From Pseudisothecium myosuroides (taxonomy: Eukaryota > Streptophyta > Bryopsida > Hypnales > Lembophyllaceae), in assembly GCA_951799445.1 (NCBI GenBank), contig OX637287.1, forward strand, positions 19,096,224 to 19,160,223: a DNA stretch of 64,000 nucleotides, given 5' to 3'. The notes below the pieces were generated by a model. The model was not told the DNA's origin, did not search any database, and saw only the letters and a program-made list of their open reading frames with translations. The first letter of the stretch is position 1. The number at the start of each line of letters is the position of its first letter. Both the position numbers and the translations under genes were made by a program. Of the stretch, positions 45,809 to 57,370 are shown one piece after another.

Positions 45809-47094
45809 TGTAGATGGATTTTTACTATAGAGTTAATTATAATAAATTCCTATAGTTTTGAGTTCGTTCGCAGGGAGGTAGGGATGCACTATAGGTAATT
45901 CCTATGGGAAACTAAATTAACCCCAAGTTGTGCACAATGGAAGGAAAACCATGGAATATTCCTAACTTCACAAACACAATAGATAGACTATTTATTATAA
46001 TTAAAGCCAGGATTGGAAACTTATCAATCGTATACGTCACTTCTTCAAATTCTCTAATTGAATCCTCTTTCCCACCAACCAGGATCTATTGTTTCTTCAT
46101 TTCTTTATTTGATCTGCAGCTTTATTCTCCACATTGCTCTTGTTTGCTTCCATAGATCTTTGACTGCTTGGATTTGCTCCTTTCTGGTCCGAGTCCAATT
46201 GTTTCTTTATTCCAACTATAGAGCTTTCACACTCTTGCTTTGCATAATTTCTTTTACAGCAGAATTTACATTTACAGCTATCTCTATAGGATCCTTTCAT
46301 ATTTGTATTCTTTCACTCAAGACAATAAGACTATTGCATTACATCAATCAATAAAATTCCAATTAGCTCTCATACAGTCTACCACCGTCATATTTCCAGT
46401 TCATACACCATTGATAAAACACCATTGAAATCAGCCATCATCCACATTATCTCTCAATTACACAATTGATTTATCTCAATTCCCACACATTCTCAACAAC
46501 CACCAAAGCTCATAGACTATAGAATCACACATCAACATCAATAGATTTCAATCCCAAACAATTAAATTCATACACACACACATTCATTAGATCCAATTGA
46601 ACAATCACAATTACACTCCAATTTCCAATTTATTTCCGCCTCATATTACATCATGAATTTTACAATTGTTTCTCACTGCCTCATCACTTCACTCTGAATT
46701 GACTATCGTTCAGCATAGTATAATCTCCTCTACACACTAGAACAATCAAACATTCATCATCCAGCACAAAATCACACAAACTTACACACTATTGATCACT
46801 CACACACCTACTGCCAGCCTCAACCGTAGGAGCTCTGGCTTCCATCTCCAGACTGACTTTCAATTTCACGAACAATTGACTTCACCCCAACCAGCCGATA
46901 ACTACTTAACCGCCATCAATAGATTCCATCCAGTTCCTCATTACATCCATCTATTGACTAAGTTCTATAGAAAGTCCTTACTAACTGGTAATATTGACAA
47001 ATTGGCATCTCAAGTACTATAGAACAAGGAAAATTAGAAAAATTAGCAAAATTTTGCTATTACTCACAATTTCTCTATAGATTCTATGACTACA
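45809..47094. mobile_element. Probable solo LTR inserted in the tandem array
   Basis: The segment starts TGTAGATGG and ends GACTACA, the TG...CA form of LTRs, and is flanked by the 5-bp direct repeat CAACT (45804-45808, 47095-47099). Rejoining the flanks restores the repeat unit GCAACTTCTACATTTTTTTC. The 1286-bp interior is AT-rich and CA-word-rich with no retroelement coding region, so it looks like an LTR left by recombination. A 1.29-kb DNA element with short imperfect ends (TGTAG..CTATAGAG on both) is the alternative. Confidence 0.6.
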
Positions 47095-47160
47095 CAACTT
47101 CTACATTTTTTTCTCCACACCCATGTGGACTTATTTTCCACACCGACGTGGACTTATTTT
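47095..47160. repeat. Displaced remnant of the 176-bp array
   Basis: CAACTTCTACATTTTTTTC and a doubled CCACACC..GTGGACTTATTTT segment belong to the reverse-oriented units of the array and mark its right edge beyond the inserted segment. Confidence 0.8.
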
Positions 47161-48060
47161 AAGACATTTGAATTCACGTTTCAAAGATTTTCTGATGTTA
47201 AAATTTTGAAGCTCATATTACTTAGGATTACAATGATTGTACTAGTGTGGTCTAAAAGAATAGCATACTAATAGAATACCGGCCCTTCTATTTCTCTTGC
47301 ATTCTTTTAAATCTTTTCTTTGAACGTGAATACAAGAGAAGTAATAAGAGTACTAAGCAAATGTTTGTTTTTGTAGTACACTTTAGTTGGACTAGAATTA
47401 TATGTTATCTTTTTTGAATGATCTTTTATTCTATAATTTCACGGTATAAACAATTTCTAAAATGATAATGAACCTTTCAATGTCTCACCATTTGTTTTAT
47501 GGACCATTATTACTTTGATGATTAAACTCATCCATGAATTTTAAATCCTAAAGCTTCAACTGGAAACCCTAAATTAAATAAATTTTGAAATATTAAGATC
47601 AATACCTTCTAAATTTCTATAAAAATATTTTCTTGTTTGCATGATATTTTATTTGTAAGTAGCTTTTGAAAAGTGCTTTATACTTCAAGGTTAAGCAAAT
47701 TAATCACGAGGTACCTCAATGCTGAATTTCTACAGGGAGCAACAACACCTTAATCCTTGAAGACTTTTAGGTTAAGCAAATGATTCACGAGGTACCTCAA
47801 TGCATAATTTTGATAGGCAACAACAACACTATAATCATTAAAAGATGTGGAAATCATTGGCTTTAAAAAATACCTAAAAATCCATTGAAAGTGAAACTAC
47901 TATAGAAGTCCTTTCTTTTTTACAACAAAATTCCACAGATGAATAGTTGCACTCATGTATTACAAAGACAAAGAAGGATTATTTGTCATTCTTCAGAAAC
48001 AAAACGTTCCCGGCTGAGCTTATTCATTAAGTGAGTACCATTAAATTTCCAATTGGGTAT
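47161..48060. other. AT-rich spacer with a ~75-bp tandem duplication
   Basis: 47688-47835 contains two copies of a unit with AGGTTAAGCAAA...CACGAGGTACCTCAATGC (at about 47689 and 47769). GAGGTACCTC is itself palindromic. No gene is seen in the rest. Confidence 0.55.
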
Positions 48061-48064
48061 TAAC

Positions 48065-48640
48065 CCCTAAAGGACGAAACACCGTTTTTTGGCAACATAG
48101 CAATTTTTGGCAGCTCACTATAAATGGAGTTTTTTTTTACTTTTCTTTGAAACTTTCATACAACATGTGCCCGAGGAGTAGCTTTAAAATCCAATAAAGT
48201 AGCTTCATAACATTTGACTACATGATTAAAAAGTTATTGTATGATATGTCATTTTCAGTGAAGTGCGGGCAGCCCGGGCAGCTCAAAAAAATTCTTAAAA
48301 AATCACTTTTTTTGAAAATAAAAATTTGAAATTGGTTCTTAAGTTTTATATATACGTAGAAAGCTTTGAATCATTTCATTCTGATTAATGAGATGAAATT
48401 TATGAGGAGTTCTAGTTTGAGGGTAGTTATAACATCTCTACTCTAAAATTAACTTTGAAGTCCTTTAATTAACTCAGTTTCGATATTTTTGGAAAAAAAT
48501 AAAAACATTGGGTGTAGATTGTTTATTACAACATTACAACCGTTGAGATTAGTATTTTTCAATTCCTTAAATAAACTCTTGACAATTTAGTATTTTGGAT
48601 CATTTTCTACTTCTTTCTACTTATTATTTTAAAAATGTAT
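48065..48640 (+). mobile_element. TTAA-family element, subgroup 2, right part missing
   Basis: TTAA 48061-48064 is followed by CCCCTAAAGGACGAAACACC. The sequence follows 10880-11440 including the intact core GCGGGCAGCCCGGGCAGC at 48265-48282, then stops near TTTCTACTTATTATTTT. A degenerate telomere-like TTTAGGGTTTAGG follows at 48646. Confidence 0.82.
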
Positions 48641-48683
48641 ATGTTTAGGGTTTAGGTAACCCGGGTGGGTGGGAGGGACATCC

Positions 48684-49000
48684 CTATACAGGGCCTTTCC
48701 TATCAATTTAGTATACAGGGCCTTTCCTATCAATTTAGTAAAAATCATTACTTTACCAGCACTGTCAATTTCCAAACTAAATTGATCATGATAGAACCCA
48801 ACTCATATCATGTCAACAAAGTGAATAGTACCAAAACAAACATCAACTCACATGAAGTCTAAGTTAACTTTGCAAGAAGGTTTTCCAAATTGAATTCATC
48901 ATGATAGAAACCAGCTCATATCATGTCAAGAAAGCTAATAGTACCAAAACAAACATCAACTCAGCATAACATCTCAGTTAACTTTGCAAGAAGATTTTCC
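48684..49000. repeat. Two short tandem duplications
   Basis: CAGGGCCTTTCCTATCAATT is present twice at a 27-bp period (about 48688-48740). Then a unit of about 113 bp with ATCATGATAGAA and CTCATATCATGTCAA is present twice (about 48784-49000). No coding potential. Confidence 0.75.
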
Positions 49001-50270
49001 AATTTATCAATATAGATCACATTAGATCAAATACATGGTGAAGTTTACAATAAAATTCCTTTGAGCTCGAGTACAAGTCTAATCATGCCAAATAAACTAA
49101 ATCCTGCCATCAAAAGGATTTAGAACCCCCCAAAACTAAGAGTTTCAAGGTCTTGGATGAGCTGCCAAGTTGAATAATTCTAAAGAGGTTGTGAACCTCA
49201 CCTGCACCCATACAATCCAACGAACACAAAATTAGTTAGAATGCGCATGCAAGGTGTCTTCAGTTCATAGCAGCGTGTCATTGCAATCATAGTAGAAAAA
49301 TAAACCAGCATAGCTCAAAACATCTCACAAGACAGAAACCATCAAATCATAGTGTAACATCTTGTCAATCACACAAAACCTGTGAAGAAGCCATCTCTAA
49401 CCACACTCCAAGCTCCAAAATCACCTCCTGACTACTTGTGCAAACTACCAGCAAAAACGCATATACAGATTGCAAAGAAGTAAGGCCCAAGTATTTAAAT
49501 TAGAAAGTTCCCGCCATAGCCATGGCCAAATTCAAATTCAAATTCAAATAAGAGCGGGCTATGCAATGGCACTCAAAGTGGCTCGTAAAGTCTAGTTGCC
49601 TTGGGCCAAGATTGGTCAAATTAGTTGGGCCTACCTCCACCTACTTTCTGACTTAGGTCCAAATGTACAAACTGTAAATTGCCATCCAAATAATATGGCA
49701 AACTTCTAAAGTAGTCACCTCATATGGCAAACATATATGCAAGTGACAAAGATTTTATAGATATGGATTTAGCCAAATCACTGGTCTAAAACACTATCTA
49801 TAGATTTGAGTCTAAATCAAATACATGATGGCTAATTTAGACTCAATGTTCACCAGGATATGGTTCCATCACAAAAACCATAGACAAAGTAAACTGGTAA
49901 AATACAAATACAAACACAAATTGAATTACCTTAACCTTGGATTTAATCCACAAAAAAAGTCATAGGTAAAACTTGACTCAAATGAGCCAAGGGGGATATA
50001 TTATTATAAGGTCACTTCAAAAGAAAGTATTTGTCTAGAAGGGAGGGAGGGAGGGGCTAAAAATAAAAGGAAATGGAATTAAATGGTAAAATTTAAAACC
50101 TGATATTATTACCAATAAAGTCCAAAAAAATCATTGCCCTTAAAACCAAGCCATAAATTTTCAAAAGCTACTGTGGAGTCTGCCTTACTTCATAGACTTT
50201 AGCAAGCATATATACTAAAAGGTCCAAAACAAAAACATAAAAGTAGACATGGCTTAACAAGAATAAAACT
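49001..50270. other. AT-rich spacer, nothing recognised
   Basis: Predominantly A-rich plus strand with no motif-bearing ORF. CAAATTCAAATTCAAATTCAAA near 49529 is a minor microrepeat. Confidence 0.35.
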
Positions 50271-51766
50271 AGACTAAGGGTTTAGGGTTTTGGCGCGGGC
50301 AGCCCAAGGGCCATTAGGGTTTTAGGATTTGGGGGTCATCACCTCCCCTACCCTATCACTCCCGCTGTGTTGCGTTTTTTGTCACATGCTTCTTTGCACG
50401 CTTCTTCGCAGGAGTTTCTTTACACACACATATTGCAGCTGCATTGATTGCATTTGTACTTGGCTGGCGCTTGAGTGCTAGGATTCGTGGGTGTCAGAAA
50501 TTTGGGAAGGTGCAGGAGGGTTTCGATTTGTGGAAGGCGCGAGAGGATTTTGTGGATTGCACGCCGGAGCTTTGGACGGCCGCAGGTACTTCGCCGTCTT
50601 CCGTTTTCCACGCTTCGATTCTCCGTGATGCACATTGCGAGAGTGCCCCCATTCCAGTCGAAGTTGCGCTATTTTTGCCGAGTTGATTTTGTTTTGATTT
50701 TGTAGTTCATGAAATGAAGACACCAATTTTCCATTAGGTGCTTGTGTAGTGATGCTTGTGTAGTGATCTAGTAGGTGCTTCTGTCGGCCTTGTGCATGCA
50801 ATGTTGGAAATTCCTTTGTGCGAATTGACTATTTGCTGCATGGGTGCGTACAAAGTCAAAGGTTCTTGTGTGTGCATTGACAGTGTCTGTATATCCACGG
50901 TTGGTCGACTTTCATCATTTGCAGTTTTGATTGCCAATTTCTGTCTAGAAGTGGTGTTTGAGTATAATTTGTGCTCCAGTTCGTTGGCATGGTTTAGGAT
51001 GTGATTTCTTCAAGTAGTACTAGCATTGAAGCCTAATTGGATTTTGGAATGCAAAAAAACCCATAGTTTTGCAGTTCAATTGCACAAGGATTTCACGTGG
51101 AGTGTTTGGCAAAGATTGTACACAGATTGCAAAGCACCGGCCAAGGATTGCACAAATATCCTCCAAATCCTGATTAGCGTTCTTTTGAGGTAAAAGATCC
51201 TAAAATTGTGTGGTTTTGGGTATTATCATGCACTTGTCTTCTTTGATTTTGGGTGTGATTTCAGTGTACGTTTTTACAATTCAAGCGTTTGCATTCTAAA
51301 CCAATTCCTTCTTAGCTCCTGGATGTTTGTGTATCGTGTCTGTAACCTCTTTCACTATTTCTTTGCAAGTGTTTGGCTGTGAAACGGTAGCCAAAGAATC
51401 ATGGCTGCACTTTCATCTTTTGGATTTTGTTGGCTAATGGGATTGTAATTTCCAGTGCTGGAAGTGGCAGGTTCCATTACAACTTGATTTAGGAAGGAGC
51501 CACGTGAAGGGCAGTGAAGCTACGTAATTCTATTTTTGTTCTCCATTCAACAAATTTGCAGGTGAGCAATTCCTTTTTCATTTCCCTAATTGTCAATTAG
51601 AAACAAATAGGTACTGCATGCATCATTGAATGGTTTGTTTTGTGCCTGCATCTGCTGATCGCATGTACGATTTATAACGAATTTGAATTTTCTATTGACC
51701 ATCTGCAGTAGGTATTATAGCTTCCTTCTTTCGTATTAGGATTTTGGAACCCTATCCATATCTTGA
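50271..51766 (+). other. GC-richer block and likely 5' region of the downstream gene
   Basis: 50280-50660 is markedly GC-richer and begins with telobox-like AGGGTTTAGGGTTTTGG and a stray GCGGGCAGCCC identical to the core of the TTAA elements. Several overlapping 70-110-codon ORFs occupy it on both strands; none has a recognised motif. ATTTGCAG|GTGAGCAATTCC near 51561 combines acceptor- and donor-like sequence. I infer promoter/5' UTR exons of the gene starting at 52456. Confidence 0.3.
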
Positions 51767-52381
51767 TTATCCTCAACCCGAGGATAAGCCCTTTGACCTC
51801 ATTAATTGACACTGAGATATTCTCACAATTTTCGTAAAGGCTGCTTTTGCTAACTACCAAACCAATAACTAAATTGCCCTTGACTCGAGGATAATAATTC
51901 CAGAAGCCTAAGACACAACTCCAAGTGAAAATAAAGAAAACGATCGACATCCAAACAAATCATATTTAATTTTGGCTTTCCTATCACTTATAGAGTATCC
52001 TCGACTCAAGGATAATCTTCCCACACTGGAGACAGTTGACTAGTTAGATACAAATATTACAATGACTTAGATCCTATATACTTCAAAGTACACTGCTTGC
52101 AGTTTTTAGAAACAAAAATATATCTAAAAAATACCCTTAACGAATGTAGAAAACAACTTGAACATAAATGTAACAATAGATTTTATCCTCAACTTGAGGA
52201 TAACATCAAGAACCAACTTAAAATTAGTGAAATAATGAATCAAACAAATTTACGCTGACTGACAACTAAGTACCACTAAAATTTGACCTCTGCTGTAGGT
52301 TCCTAGAACTTTACTTTATGCTGTGATTGAATTACGTCGTTCACAACTTAAAACAGATTGTTATCCTCGGGTCGAGGATAA
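51767..52381. repeat. Palindrome cluster 2: five copies
   Basis: Copies at 51767-51787 (triplet ACC), 51874-51894, 51995-52015, 52183-52203 and 52361-52381 (triplet GGT). In the copy at 52183 the innermost stem pair is A-T instead of G-C on both sides (TTATCCTCA..TGAGGATAA), a compensated change. All lie within about 700 bp upstream of the acceptor CATCCAG (ending 52444) that precedes the next coding exon. Confidence 0.9.
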
Positions 52382-53868
52382 CTTGCAACTCAAGAAATGT
52401 AATTAATCATTATGAAATCTAATTAATCATTATGTGCTCATCCAGGTTCAACAAAATGGAAAAAAACGCCGAAGACTCTAGCTACGACTACAGCCATACG
52501 GATCCGCTTATCGAGCCATTTTAGAACCCATTTGAGAAACCTTTCATTGAGGAGAATCCACTCAACTATGGGAAGCTTTGGAAGTTCAGAGATGTCATCC
52601 TTTAGTGGAATTTTGGCGTGAACCGGAACAAAAACTTTGTCTTCTTTCATTACAAGCCACAAGGGACCATCAAATTTATGCCCTGGCATCTCAATGAGAA
52701 GGTTAGTATAGTTGAGCAGCACCAGGATGATTACCTCGTCATTGTGCTCCAGGAAGTAGATGACAATGGTTCCCATCTAGCTCACGTTTACTCCATCGTC
52801 TGCAAAATTGGAGAAGGGTTGGGACAGTTTGACCTCGCAGACCTTCTCTTGTACCTTCCAAAGATGCATTTGGATTCTCTCACCATCAAATTTGAAACTA
52901 AATACTGGCCCTGGAACCAAGTCTCGCACACCGCCCACAGCCGAAGAGTCAGTGCAATCTTCACAGCGCTCGATCGTTATGCCTTTGAGTGCCAAATCCA
53001 AGCAGTCCCGAGAGTTGGAAATAGAATGAGAAACCAGGATCCCAATCCCCAGCAAGCAGCACTACCACCAGCAAGTGAAAGTAGGAAGGAAAAGGCTCGC
53101 TCTGGGCCTTCAAAGAGAAAAGCGGCGGATCAAGTTGAGGGCGAGACAAGCAAGAAGAAGAGTAGGTCAACACCTGCTGAACGTCCCAGAGCAGCCGGGA
53201 GTTCAGGCTTTGCGCTCACTGATCTTCCTGGAGCAGGAGAAGCTCCCCCCAAACCAGTTGAAGACCACGAGAAGTTCACCTTGTACCAGAAGGATTTCTG
53301 GGACAACCATCAATCTTGCTTTCGGTTTGAAAGCAAAGCATACGACATGGGTATCGACCAATGCATCCGCGCAAAAAACCAATTCGTCATGCAAAATCTA
53401 GAGGGGTGGATGTTGGAGAAAACAAGAGAACAGCTCCTCACTCTCGGTGATGCAAAAACCCAAAAGCAAAAGTTATGCCTGACCCTCGTAGATGAGAATC
53501 TGAGGCTCTTGAAGATTCCCCCAGAGAACTTTGAGGAAGTCAAGTCCGAAAAATTCATGATCATCACCGGGCAGCATAGTATTGCGGCCTCAAAGGAGGT
53601 GCAACAGGCTTATAGCTGTGGGGAGACTTGACAGAAAGAGTTGAAGACGTGGAGTGCAATCTTTGTATGGTCATTGGACCCGTTGAAGCTGACAAACATC
53701 TCCGAGTTCTTAAACAAGACTAACCACATACACCATGTCCAGCCCACGTGGGGGAACCAAATCATTGGCTTGTGTAACGTTTGGCTTGACTTAGGGCGCC
53801 CATGCATCTCGATAACCAAACCAGTGGAGCGCAACAATAACTCAATTGCCAATCTGACCCAATATACG

Positions 53869-54048
53869 GTAAGTTTGCTGTGCATAACATTATCCTCGAG
53901 TCGAGGATAATGATTGGTATGTTGTCTTTGATTTGCATATGTCAGTTGAATCCCGCAATGTCAGTTTCTCCCCTTATCCTCGACTCAAGCATACAATCCT
54001 TCGTCAGTTTTTAGAAATGTGTAACTGACAAAGTTTCTTGGAATGTAG
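53869..54048 (+). other. Intron 1 with two palindromes
   Basis: ACG|GTAAGTTTG at the donor and GAATGTAG at the acceptor. It contains palindrome copies at 53890-53910 (perfect, triplet AGT) and 53974-53994 (right arm decayed to CAAGCATAC). The exon 2 frame begins one base out of phase, which may be a further lesion. Confidence 0.6.
53890..53994. repeat. Palindrome cluster 3: two intronic copies
   Basis: 53890-53910 is a perfect copy; 53974-53994 is diverged in the right arm only. The pair is separated by 63 bp and confined to the intron. Confidence 0.88.
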
Positions 54049-55272
54049 AAATTTACAACGCTGAAATTAAGATCATTACATTGCCGGATGACATAAATAA
54101 ATTGTGGGACAATTTCCTTGTGAGTAACATTGAAGGGCGGTTGATTGATCCCATCACAAAGAAGGAGTACAGGGCAAACAAGAAGTTCAGCCCCAAGAAC
54201 TTTCTACTGTCTAAAGAGTGCTTTAGATTTTGCGATCACTTCACGGATTTGGACTTCAAAGATTTTGCAATTCATTTGCTGAACAAGACTCTGAAACGAA
54301 CACGCTCGTACCCAAAGGTCTCCATCCGCAAACTGGGTGGAGCGGAGGAAGCGCAAGAAAATCATTTACAATGAATTGGAGGCCATCAAGCCTTTCATAA
54401 AGTTCAGAGACGATAATGGGAACGTAATCGACTGTACATGGAGGGAGTGGAAGAGAAAGCACCACTTTACTTCATCGACATGGGATTTCTTGTTAGCAGC
54501 CACGAATGCTGCCTACTTTATCAAGCGGCTCATGAACGAAGCAAAATTGAGGCAAACAGACGACTATGTAGAGAAGTTTCCCGAACTCCTGCCCATGTAC
54601 CGGCACTTCATCACTTTAAAGAACCGCGTGAAGCCCTTGTTTGGGGATGTGGATATCCGAGGATTTGAGAGAGTTGCCATGGCCATACAGAAGCCCAAAC
54701 CGTGGAAGTACAATGGCAAAGTCTTGGGGCTTGGGATAATGGATCTCCTTGAAGCTTCTAAGCACAAGCCTTCGAAGAAGCCCACAACTGCCGAACCACC
54801 GCTTCTGCAGTTTCTCAAATACCTAGCTAGGGAAATGGAGCTGAAGATGGATTCTCTGAGCGTCTGGCTGTGGATAGTGGGGGATTTTCTGGACATGGAC
54901 ACGGTCACAAATTATATTGCCTCGCACATGCAGAATTACGAACCCAAGCTGTCCTCTTACACTCTTAGCAAAGCGGAGCAATTGAACAACATTTTGGTTC
55001 GGGCAGTCATCACAGATGTGCCGTTGATTTTTTTGTTCAAGAAAAATGACAACCATGATAAGTTAATTTCCATCAGCACAAAAGAGGAGTACAAAACACC
55101 GAAGGACTTAGAGTACTATGATGATTGCACAAGGAACAACGAGTCCAAGTTGAGAATTTATGCAGGCGAACTGCGAATGGAATTCTACTTGGAAATGCTG
55201 TCAACGTTTGCCAAGCCGCGTGAAAACGTTCTCGACATCTACACCGGCTCGAAGTGCATGTTAGTTGCCAAG

Positions 55273-55489
55273 GTAATGCCTAAACCCTTCTCCATTTATC
55301 CTCGACTCGAGGATACTTTTTGTCTGGATGAAGTTGTTTGAGTGATTTGTTCGCACTCACATGCGCTTGACACTATTTTTAAGTTTTCTAGAAGTCCGTC
55401 ATTTTATTGTCGGGTCGAGGATACTGTTAGTTTCAAATTCAAGTATGATTGCCTTATGTTAATGTACTGATCAACATTGTGTTCTTCAG
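55273..55489 (+). other. Intron 2 with two palindromes
   Basis: The donor AAG|GTAATG and the acceptor TTCTTCAG|ATG are both in phase 0, joining GSKCMLVAK to MYGVFFYGID, which makes good sense as a continuous methyltransferase motif I to motif II region. Palindrome copies lie at 55296-55316 and 55404-55424. Confidence 0.65.
55296..55424. repeat. Palindrome cluster 4: two intronic copies
   Basis: 55296-55316 (triplet ACT, last base changed) and 55404-55424 (left arm TTATTGTCG, triplet GGT). Both are inside intron 2. Confidence 0.88.
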
Positions 55490-55626
55490 ATGTATGGGGT
55501 GTTCTTTTACGGAATAGACAACTCTGTCGGCCATAAGAAGGAGAGAGATATGGCAAAGAATTCTGATAGATTGGACATGAACGATTTCCTCCACATGAAT
55601 TCACCGTATGGACCTCACTATGGCCC

Positions 55627-56014
55627 GGTTCAGACGAGTGGATGGACTAAATGAATTGAACGATGATTGGCTGAAATTCCAGCCTTGTCCACTGGAGTGT
55701 TCAGAGTGAGGGTTTGTCCTCTTCCTAAAGTTTCCACATCATCCAGTAGTGTAGCCACCTCATCGGACGAAATGGAGAAAATTTGGGGCTTTCCCGCGGG
55801 GTGGCTCCAAACTTCTCCAGTGGAGAAGCGCTCCTACTTCGTCACTCCTACTTTCTCGCAACGTTCAAAATTAGTAAGCAACTTGGGTCCATCCACTCGT
55901 CTGAACCGTCTGAGAACTTGCATGAGCTTTCTCTTCACCTCGCATCTTGTCAAATCTCTTCACTGGGTATTATTTTTTAAGAGTTTCAGGTTGCTTACTA
56001 ATTTTGAACGTTGC
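55627..56014. repeat. Two interleaved inverted-repeat pairs between the broken genes
   Basis: GGTTCAGACGAGTGGATGGAC (21 bp, 55627-55647, inside the last methyltransferase exon) recurs inverted at 55887-55907. A second 25-bp segment containing GTTCAAAATTAGTAAGC (55858-55882) recurs inverted at 55990-56014. Such exact pairs point to recent template switching or local inversion. Confidence 0.85.
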
Positions 56015-57046
56015 AAGAGTTCCAAAGGGTCGGCCGGTAGTCTGAAACCGTGTCCGATGAACCAGCCGGCACCAACAACGGCCTCATGATGTGGAAGGCA
56101 TTTCTCCGGATGAAAGACTGGCCTCGAGGTCACTTTTCCGTCTTCCTCCGGTCAGCAGTCTGAACCGGGCCTATGTCCGACCGGTGCTAACGGGTCCGGC
56201 AAGGCACTCAGCAATGGTCTCGAGTGAAAGCAACAACGGGACCGGTGACTCTAGCGGGTATTCAGAGCAATCCCAAGGTCCGAGTGCAGTTCTTGATCCG
56301 ATACCTAATGGAATTGACTAGTATGGGACCAACACAACGTCGCAGTCGATTGCACTTGAGTCTGATGATGATGTGGGTGATTTAATGGAGATCGAAGACT
56401 TGGGCGTGCCGGATGATAGTCAGCTGAATCGGACAGATGAATCTAGTCCGTCGTCTCTTCATAAGGAAGAAGAGAAGGTCTCCATGCAGGCTCGGCCGAT
56501 GTCCTTTCACTGCGTGGAAGCTTTGCAGGCGTCTACGAGAGGTCTCCTGCAGTCACAGACGGAGAAGATGGTGGTCACTGAGGATCTTGAACCTCAATAA
56601 CCGGAAGGAAAGATTGGATCGTCTTTGGAGGCACTTGTTCTCTTTAGCGATAGCGACGACGAGACCGAGGTCGTCGATAAATGCCATGACAGACCTCATG
56701 TTGGAGGAGACAAAGGTGCAGTGTCCACGGCGTCTGATGTGTCCTTCTCATGTGTGAAGCAGGAGCACGACTACTGGGACAAAGAATTGCGGAAGTAGAA
56801 GGAGAAAGAGGAGGAGGAAAAGGCTAGAGAGAGAAGGATTAAGGAGGTCCAGGAATACTCGGACAACCAGAAATCTGAAAATGAAGCATTGAAGCGGAAA
56901 TTGAAAGAACTGGAGTCTTAATTTGCTTCTCAACCGACTCAGTCTCAGGTGGAGCAGGCATCACAACCGGAAGGCCTCGATGAGATCACAGACATATCCG
57001 GTTTGCAAGTCTTCCAATTGCAGATTACAAACCTGGGTGATCCAGG

Positions 57047-57067
57047 TTATCCTCGACCCGAGGATAA
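57047..57067. repeat. Palindrome copy 17 (triplet ACC)
   Basis: It lies exactly where the long acidic/coiled-coil frame reaches GATCCAG. It could be read through (coding YPRPEDK) or start a short intron ending at CCTTTAG near 57102; the sequence does not decide. Confidence 0.88.
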
Positions 57068-57370
57068 AACCAGTCACAAGAGACAGAGGACGTTGTCCTT
57101 TAGTTGAAGTTGTATACATCTACTGAGGGAGGCAGCTCAAAGGCTGCTGAGACTTATTCTCAAGACGACGATAAGTTGTATGATGATCTGGGCCTAGAAA
57201 CCGCTCCAGCCGCTCCGGAGCGAGAGGAAGGTGACGATGATACTTTGAGATTCGACGATGCCGAGTTGCACTACAAGAATCCTCTAGTCGATGAGCAGCT
57301 AGTCGATTACGAAGGAGAGGACGACGAGCATGCCGAGGAAGAAATCGATAAAATCGTCGATGACTCTTAG

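Larger units (their letters stand above)
52456..55654 (+). pseudogene. ParB-like plus DNA methyltransferase-like protein, decayed, three exons
   Basis: Exon 1 (from about 52445) follows an acceptor; ATG 52456 opens a frame that continues to 53868 but is broken by TAG (52522), TAG (52603) and TGA (53629). Next come an intron 53869-54048 (GTAAGT..TAG), exon 2 to 55272, an intron 55273-55489 (GTAATG..CAG), and exon 3 to TGA 55652. A frameshift lies near 54330 and the first junction is one base out of phase. Features in order: an unknown N-terminal region, a nuclear-signal-like basic stretch (KRKAADQ, KKKSR), and KFMIITGQHSIAAS, which resembles the GxHR core of ParB-like domains. WSAIFVWSLDPLKL.. 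follows. Near the end FAKPRENVLDIYTGSK then FYGIDNS resembles motif I of beta-class N4/N6 DNA methyltransferases. The DPPY-type motif was not found. Family assignments are by eye. Confidence 0.45.

Noticed and set aside
48646..48660. TTTAGGGTTTAGG, like plant telomere repeat; also near 20237 and 50279
   Set aside because: Only one or two units at each site. These are better taken as chance or telobox-like motifs than as telomeric DNA.
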